Origin: Kribbella pittospori
GTDB taxonomy: Bacteria; Actinomycetota; Actinomycetes; Propionibacteriales; Kribbellaceae
Direction of reading: 5' to 3'
Length of the DNA stretch: 64,000 nt
Assembly (NCBI RefSeq): GCF_004331465.1
Contig: NZ_SJKB01000004.1
Coordinates: 1-64,000 of the forward strand
Shown in pieces: positions 59,766 through 64,000 of the stretch. The first letter of the stretch is position 1, and each line of letters opens with the position of its first letter. The position numbers and the translations under genes were made by a program. The notes beneath the pieces are model-generated. The model was not told where the DNA came from. It saw only the letters and a program-made list of their open reading frames with translations, and searched no databases.

Positions 59766-61055
59766 TCAGCGCAGGGTGTTGAAGGAGTCTCGGATGATCT
59801 CGAGCGCTTCGGTGGCCTCTTCCTCGGTCAACGTCATCGGTGGCGCCATCCGCAGGACGTTGCCGTACAGACCGCCCTTGCCGACCAGCAGACCGCGGTT
59901 CTTGGTCTCCTGCTGGAGTTTGGCGGTGGTCGCCGCATCGGGGCTGTTGTCGTCCGGCTTGACGATCTCGGCGGCCAGCATCAGACCCTTGCCGCGCACG
60001 TCGCCGAGCTCGAGGAACTCCTCGGAGATACCGCGCAGGCCGTCGACCAGTTGCGAACCGCGCTTGGCGGCGTTCGCCTGCAGGTCGTGGTCGAGCAGGT
60101 AGTCCAGCGTCGCCTTCGCCGCGCTGGTGGAGATCGGGTTGCCGCCGAACGTCGACAGCGAGTTGGCGCTCAGGCTGTCCATCAGCTCCGGCGTGGAGAC
60201 CACACCGCCGATCGCGAACCCGTTGCCGAGGCCCTTGGCGAACGTCATCGCGTCCGGCACCATGTCGTGCGCCTGGATCCCCCAGAAGTGGTCGCCGGTG
60301 CGGCCCCAGCCGGTCTGCACCTCGTCGGAGATGAACAGGATGCCGTACTCGTCCAGGACGTCCTTGAAGGCGGCGTACAGGCCGTCAGGCCCGGACGAGA
60401 AGCCGCCGACGCCCTGGATCGGCTCGGCGATCAGGCAGGCGACATCGCCCGCGGTCGTGGTCTCGATGACGTTGCGCAGATCGTCGACGCAGACCTTGAT
60501 GTACTCCGCGTCGGGCAGGTCGCGGAACGGGCTGCGGTACCGGTAGGCACCCTGCACGTACTGCACGTTGACCGGTGACAGGCTGCTCGCGGACCAGCCG
60601 CGGTTGCCGGTGATCGCGACCGTGCCGAAGCCGCGGCCGTGGTACGAGTTCCGCATCGCCAGTACCTGGTTGGACCGGCGCCGCTGAGTGGCCAGCATCA
60701 GGGCCGCCTCGTTCGCCTCGGTGCCGGAGTTGGTGAAGAAGACCTTCGCGTTCGGGATGCCGGAAAGCTCCGCGATCTGCTCGGCCAGCTCGATCTGCTT
60801 GCGGATCATGTAGACCGTCGAGGTGTGCGCGATACCGGTGGCCAGTTGCTCACGCACCGCGTCGGAGATCTCCGCGATGTCGTAACCGATCGCGTTGGTC
60901 AGGATGCCGGCGAAGAAGTCGAGATAGGTGGTGCCTTGGCCGTCGGTCACCCGGCGGCCCGACCCTTGCACGATCTCGATCGGCTCCTCGTAGTACAACG
61001 CGAGCCAGTCCGGCATGACGGCCTTGTGACGCTCCCAGAGCTCCGCATGTGTCAT
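59766..61055 (-). CDS. Class III (omega) aminotransferase
   Basis: 429-residue PLP enzyme of the class III group (4-aminobutyrate, ornithine, alanine-glyoxylate aminotransferases). Features are YLDFFAGILTNAIGYD, FFTNSGTEANEAALMLA, the cofactor Asp in LFISDEVQTGWGRTG and the Schiff-base Lys in MTFAKGLGNGFAIG. The AGXT2-like features suggest an amine or beta-amino acid donor, but the substrate is not set. Divergent from the LOG-like gene. Confidence 0.9.
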   Translation of the reverse strand: MTHAELWERHKAVMPDWLALYYEEPIEIVQGSGRRVTDGQGTTYLDFFAGILTNAIGYDIAEISDAVREQLATGIAHTSTVYMIRKQIELAEQIAELSGIPNAKVFFTNSGTEANEAALMLATQRRRSNQVLAMRNSYHGRGFGTVAITGNRGWSASSLSPVNVQYVQGAYRYRSPFRDLPDAEYIKVCVDDLRNVIETTTAGDVACLIAEPIQGVGGFSSGPDGLYAAFKDVLDEYGILFISDEVQTGWGRTGDHFWGIQAHDMVPDAMTFAKGLGNGFAIGGVVSTPELMDSLSANSLSTFGGNPISTSAAKATLDYLLDHDLQANAAKRGSQLVDGLRGISEEFLELGDVRGKGLMLAAEIVKPDDNSPDAATTAKLQQETKNRGLLVGKGGLYGNVLRMAPPMTLTEEEATEALEIIRDSFNTLR

Positions 61056-61129
61056 GCCTAAGCATTACCTCATCGCGTCGCTCGCTCATAGTGGGCATCT
61101 ATCGCAGTAGCGCCGCTAAGGTGCTCTGC

Positions 61130-62224
61130 GTGACGTTGCCGAGCATCCCGCACGTGGACATCGAGTCGCTGCAGCATTTCGACCGGATCGTGGCGGCGGG
61201 CGCCACCTCGATGGCGGGCTGGCGGGTGCAGTCGGTCGATCTGACCGGCCGGACGGCGGAACTGCTCGGGCTGAGCCCGATGGGCGCCCTGTTCCTCGGC
61301 TGCGAGCTGGAGGAGAAGTCCGACGCCTGGATCCGCGACGGCGGCGGGCTCGTGTTCCCCGCGATCCCGTCCCTGCCCTTCGACGCCTACCGAGGCACGC
61401 TGTACGACGCCGAGGAGCTCTACGCCGGTCTCGAGGACGGGTACGACGCCACACCGGACGCTCGGATCTACGCATGGTCCCGGCAGCACGACGAGAAGGG
61501 CGACACCAGCCGGACCCTCGCGGCCGCCCTGCACGACCACTCCATCGCCGACGCACTCCACGAGCTGCCCACCGACCAGCCCTGGATCGGTGTCATGGGA
61601 GGACACGGTGTCGCCCGCGGGAGTACGTCGTACCGGTCGGCCGTCATGCTCGGGCGCAGCCTCGCCCAGACTGGCCGCACCGTCGTCACCGGCGGCGGTC
61701 CGGGCGCCATGGAGGCAGCGAATCTAGGCGCGTCCCTGTCCGGGTACGACGAGTCCGCCGTCGACACCGCACTGGCTACGCTGGCTGCCGTACCGTCGTT
61801 CAAGCCCTCGGTGGCCGAGTGGGCCGCCGCAGGGCTCCGCGTACGGCGTGACTTCCCTGGCGCCGGCGGGGTGTCGATCCCGACGTGGTTCTACGGGCAC
61901 GAGCCGCCGAACGTGTTCGCGTCGTCGATCGCGAAGTACTTCTCCAACGCCCAGCGGGAGGACGTGCTGCTCAGCCGGGCGAAGGGCGGGATCGTCTACC
62001 TGCCCGGCGCGGCCGGAACGGTGCAGGAGGTCTTCCAGGCGGTCACACCGAGCTACTACGGCGATCCGGCCACCCAGATCCCGCTCATCCTCGTCGGCGT
62101 CGAGCACTGGACCGTGAAGCTGCCGGTCTGGCCGCTGCTGCAGTCCCTGGCGGCGGACCGCCCGATGGCGAGGTCAGTCCACCTGGTCGACACCATCGAC
62201 GAGGCGATCGCTCTGGTCAGCTGA
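61130..62224 (+). CDS. LOG-family-like Rossmann protein
   Basis: 364 residues. The C-terminal half has the LOG/lysine-decarboxylase-like pattern: MGGHGVARGSTSYRSAVMLG, VVTGGGPGAMEAANLGA and the PGGxGTxxE variant LPGAAGTVQEVFQAV. In cytokinin-activating LOGs this is a nucleotide 5'-monophosphate hydrolase site; here Gly to Ala in the motif and the 170-residue N-terminal extension differ. The GTG at 61130 follows AAGGTG; the frame is open higher but overlaps the promoter region. The end overlaps the convergent GNAT gene by 8 bp. Confidence 0.8.
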   Translation: MTLPSIPHVDIESLQHFDRIVAAGATSMAGWRVQSVDLTGRTAELLGLSPMGALFLGCELEEKSDAWIRDGGGLVFPAIPSLPFDAYRGTLYDAEELYAGLEDGYDATPDARIYAWSRQHDEKGDTSRTLAAALHDHSIADALHELPTDQPWIGVMGGHGVARGSTSYRSAVMLGRSLAQTGRTVVTGGGPGAMEAANLGASLSGYDESAVDTALATLAAVPSFKPSVAEWAAAGLRVRRDFPGAGGVSIPTWFYGHEPPNVFASSIAKYFSNAQREDVLLSRAKGGIVYLPGAAGTVQEVFQAVTPSYYGDPATQIPLILVGVEHWTVKLPVWPLLQSLAADRPMARSVHLVDTIDEAIALVS

Positions 62225-62678
62225 GGACCCTCGTGAGCTTCACGTCCTCCTCCTCGAAGCCCAGGCTGCGATAGAAGCCGCGTGCGGACGTGTTGGCGGC
62301 GCCGGTGTCGAGAGTGATCGTGGTGACACCCAGCCGGCGTGCATGGTCGGTGACGGTGTCGATCAGGGCGCGGCCGACGCCTTCGCCCTCGTGACTCGTG
62401 GACACCACGAGCTCACCGACGTACAGCTCCTGGTCGCCGGACCAGTGCGTCCGCTGCTCGCCGGAGACGAAGCCGGCGACCACACCGTCGACCTCCGCGA
62501 CGTACACGAACCGGCCTGGTTCGGCGGCTCGCCCGACTGCCTCGACGACCCAGCCGGTGACAGCCGCACGCACTCCGTCCGGTGATCGCCAGCGTGCGAC
62601 TCCCTCCATCAGTCGCGGCGCCAGGTCGAGCACCGCCTGCCGGTCCTTCTCCTCGTACCGACGTACCTCACCACGCAT
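62217..62678 (-). CDS. GNAT family N-acetyltransferase
   Basis: 153 residues. Acetyl-CoA loop STSHEGEGVGRALIDTVTDH, then RLGVTTITLDTGAANTSARG and FYRSLGFEEEDVKL. Substrate unknown. The ATG at 62678 is the first with a protein-like N-terminus (MRGEVRRYEEKDRQAVLDLA); the 14 residues above are basic shadow sequence. Confidence 0.82.
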   Translation of the reverse strand: MRGEVRRYEEKDRQAVLDLAPRLMEGVARWRSPDGVRAAVTGWVVEAVGRAAEPGRFVYVAEVDGVVAGFVSGEQRTHWSGDQELYVGELVVSTSHEGEGVGRALIDTVTDHARRLGVTTITLDTGAANTSARGFYRSLGFEEEDVKLTRVLS

Positions 62679-62718
62679 GACCCAAGTCTGTCGGAGGCTT
62701 GGTCTACCGTGGCGCGGC

Positions 62719-63420
62719 ATGACGAACTTCGTGTTGGTGGCAGGGGCGTGGCTCGGTGCGTGGGCGTGGGACGAGGTCGCAGCCGGGCTGCGCGCGGACG
62801 GTCACGGGGTTTACCCGGTGACGCTGAGCGGGCTGGCCGAGCGGCACGATCCGGATTCCGCACAGGTCGGACAGCAGCAACACGTCGACGACATCGTTGC
62901 GGTGATCGAGAGCCACGATCTGCGAGACGTCGTCCTCGTCGGGCACAGCTACTCGGGGATTCCAGTAGGCCAGGCTGCCGGGCGGATCGGCGACCGGCTG
63001 CGGCGAGTGGTGTACGTCGACTCGAACATCCCGGCCGACGGGAAGTCGTTCGTTGACGGCTGGTCTGACGAGGGTCGCGCTTGGGTGGAGGGGCAGCTGG
63101 CTGAGTCCGGCGGGTTCTGGCCACCGCTCACCGCCGAGGACTTCGCCGACCAGGACCTGTCCGACGAGGCCATCGCGCTGATCGCCGCTCGCAGTACGCC
63201 GCACCCGGGCCAGGCGATCTTGGAGCCGGCCAAGCTGACCCGACCCATCGGCGAACTCCCCACGACGTACCTCAAATGCCTGCTGGACGGCGCCACTCCC
63301 TCGGCAGACGTCGTCGAGCAGCTGAAGAGCCCGTCATGGGAGCTGCTAGAGCTGCCCACCGGTCACTGGCCGATGTTCTCCCAACCGGCAGCCCTCACCA
63401 AGCTCCTCAGCGACCGCTGA
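62719..63420 (+). CDS. Alpha/beta hydrolase
   Basis: 233 residues. The start NFVLVAGAWLGAWAWDEVAA, the nucleophile elbow VLVGHSYSGIPVG and the last His in ELPTGHWPMFSQP mark the esterase/methylesterase-like hydrolase group. Substrate not clear. The ATG at 62719 is used because the longer frame is antisense to the GNAT gene. Confidence 0.88.
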   Translation: MTNFVLVAGAWLGAWAWDEVAAGLRADGHGVYPVTLSGLAERHDPDSAQVGQQQHVDDIVAVIESHDLRDVVLVGHSYSGIPVGQAAGRIGDRLRRVVYVDSNIPADGKSFVDGWSDEGRAWVEGQLAESGGFWPPLTAEDFADQDLSDEAIALIAARSTPHPGQAILEPAKLTRPIGELPTTYLKCLLDGATPSADVVEQLKSPSWELLELPTGHWPMFSQPAALTKLLSDR

Positions 63421-63475
63421 AGAGGATTGGTCGACCTCGGTCATGTCGTAGGCCTCGCGCCCGCGGACGGGGCGA

Positions 63476-64000
63476 TCACTTGTTGGCGGCGGCGAGCTGG
63501 CCACAGGCTCCGTCGATCTCCTGACCGCGGGTGTCGCGGACCGTGGTCGGGATGCCGCCGGCCTGGAGACGACGGACGAACTCGCGCTCGTCGGCCGGGT
63601 CGGAGGCGGTCCACTTCGAGCCCGGGGTTGGGTTCAGCGGGATCAGGTTGACGTGCACCCAGCCCCAGTCGCCGCGGGCGGCCAGCTTCTCCGCCAGCAG
63701 GTCCGCGCGCCAGGCGTGGTCGTTGATGTCGCGGATCATCGCGTACTCGATCGAGACCCGGCGCTTCGTCTGCCGCGCGTACCCCCACGCCGCGTCGAGC
63801 ACCTCGTCGACCTTCCAGCGGTTGTTGATCGGGACCAACTCGTCGCGCAGCTCGTCGTCCGGCGCGTGCAGCGACAGCGCGAGCGTGACCGGGATGCCCT
63901 CGGTGGAGAGCTGGTTGATCCGCGGCACCAGGCCGACCGTCGACACGGTCACACCACGCGCCGAGATCCCGAGGCCCTCCGGCGACGGATCGGTGAAGCG
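63476..64000 (-). CDS. rlmN: 23S rRNA/tRNA adenine-C2 methyltransferase RlmN, C-terminal part
   Basis: The last about 174 residues of a radical SAM enzyme that methylates A2503 of 23S rRNA and A37 of tRNAs; the N-terminus with the radical SAM cysteines is beyond the right edge. Visible are [59 protein letters not shown] and the end [17 protein letters not shown] with the conserved Cys that is methylated in catalysis. Confidence 0.93.
   Translation of the reverse strand, partial: RFTDPSPEGLGISARGVTVSTVGLVPRINQLSTEGIPVTLALSLHAPDDELRDELVPINNRWKVDEVLDAAWGYARQTKRRVSIEYAMIRDINDHAWRADLLAEKLAARGDWGWVHVNLIPLNPTPGSKWTASDPADEREFVRRLQAGGIPTTVRDTRGQEIDGACGQLAAANK

Overview
The window is GC-rich actinobacterial chromosome. 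Start codons are often GTG, many same-strand genes overlap by four bases (ATGA), and the core gene order nrdJ-nrdR / lexA / hflX-dapF / miaA / miaB-gluABCD / rlmN is the one known from Actinobacteria. The accessory genes (GH39 xylosidase, MacRS-type two-component pair, MT0933-type small protein, COG3375-type acyltransferase next to an N-acylamino acid racemase) fit a soil member of the Propionibacteriales such as Kribbella. That genus is an inference, not proven by the sequence.

Layout. 1-640: upstream region and leader of a ribosomal RNA operon read leftwards out of the window. 640-5260: small regulatory, KTSC and hypothetical genes, plus a cassette of a caspase-like peptidase, a short ORF and a (probably frameshifted) membrane protein. 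5470-9513: aldo/keto reductase, a GC-rich degenerate tandem repeat, a methyltransferase and a TPR-LuxR regulator. 9714-13419: nrdR-nrdJ operon with a promoter and two NrdR-type boxes. 13537-18349: GH39 xylosidase, 2-keto-3-deoxy-acid aldolase and IlvD/Edd dehydratase operon facing the broken remains of its probable FadR-type regulator. 18375-21347: nucleoside hydrolase, TetR regulator with a clear operator, acetyltransferase and methyltransferase. 21355-26745: LysM protein, lexA with several SOS boxes, glutathione peroxidase, and a dinG-ligase operon. 26988-31115: fused SecDF and a two-component system. 31352-36518: immune inhibitor A protease, hflX, dapF. 36505-43109: a tightly overlapped operon (acyltransferase, SIS regulator, N-acylamino acid racemase, permease, D-aminoacylase) divergent from an M20 peptidase, together looking like a D-amino-acid salvage pathway. 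43102-47200: gamma-glutamyltransferase, an ECF sigma/anti-sigma-like pair and miaA. 47345-51417: two small acidic proteins, a 118-124 bp noncoding tandem repeat, hydrolase, membrane and GNAT genes and structured intergenic DNA. 51418-59713: NUDIX hydrolase, Tat-exported phosphatase, phosphotransferase-miaB, and the gluABCD glutamate importer. 59766-64000: class III aminotransferase, LOG-like protein, GNAT, hydrolase and the 3' part of rlmN.

The most distinctive items are: the caspase-like cassette (3420-5257); the D-amino-acid salvage operon with a regulator lacking its DNA-binding domain; the short acidic protein made of five SGGDVE repeats whose codons vary while the peptide is kept; the loss of the GntR/FadR regulator next to an intact palindromic operator; and several large noncoding inverted or tandem repeats. 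No CRISPR array, insertion sequence, tRNA or phage gene was seen.
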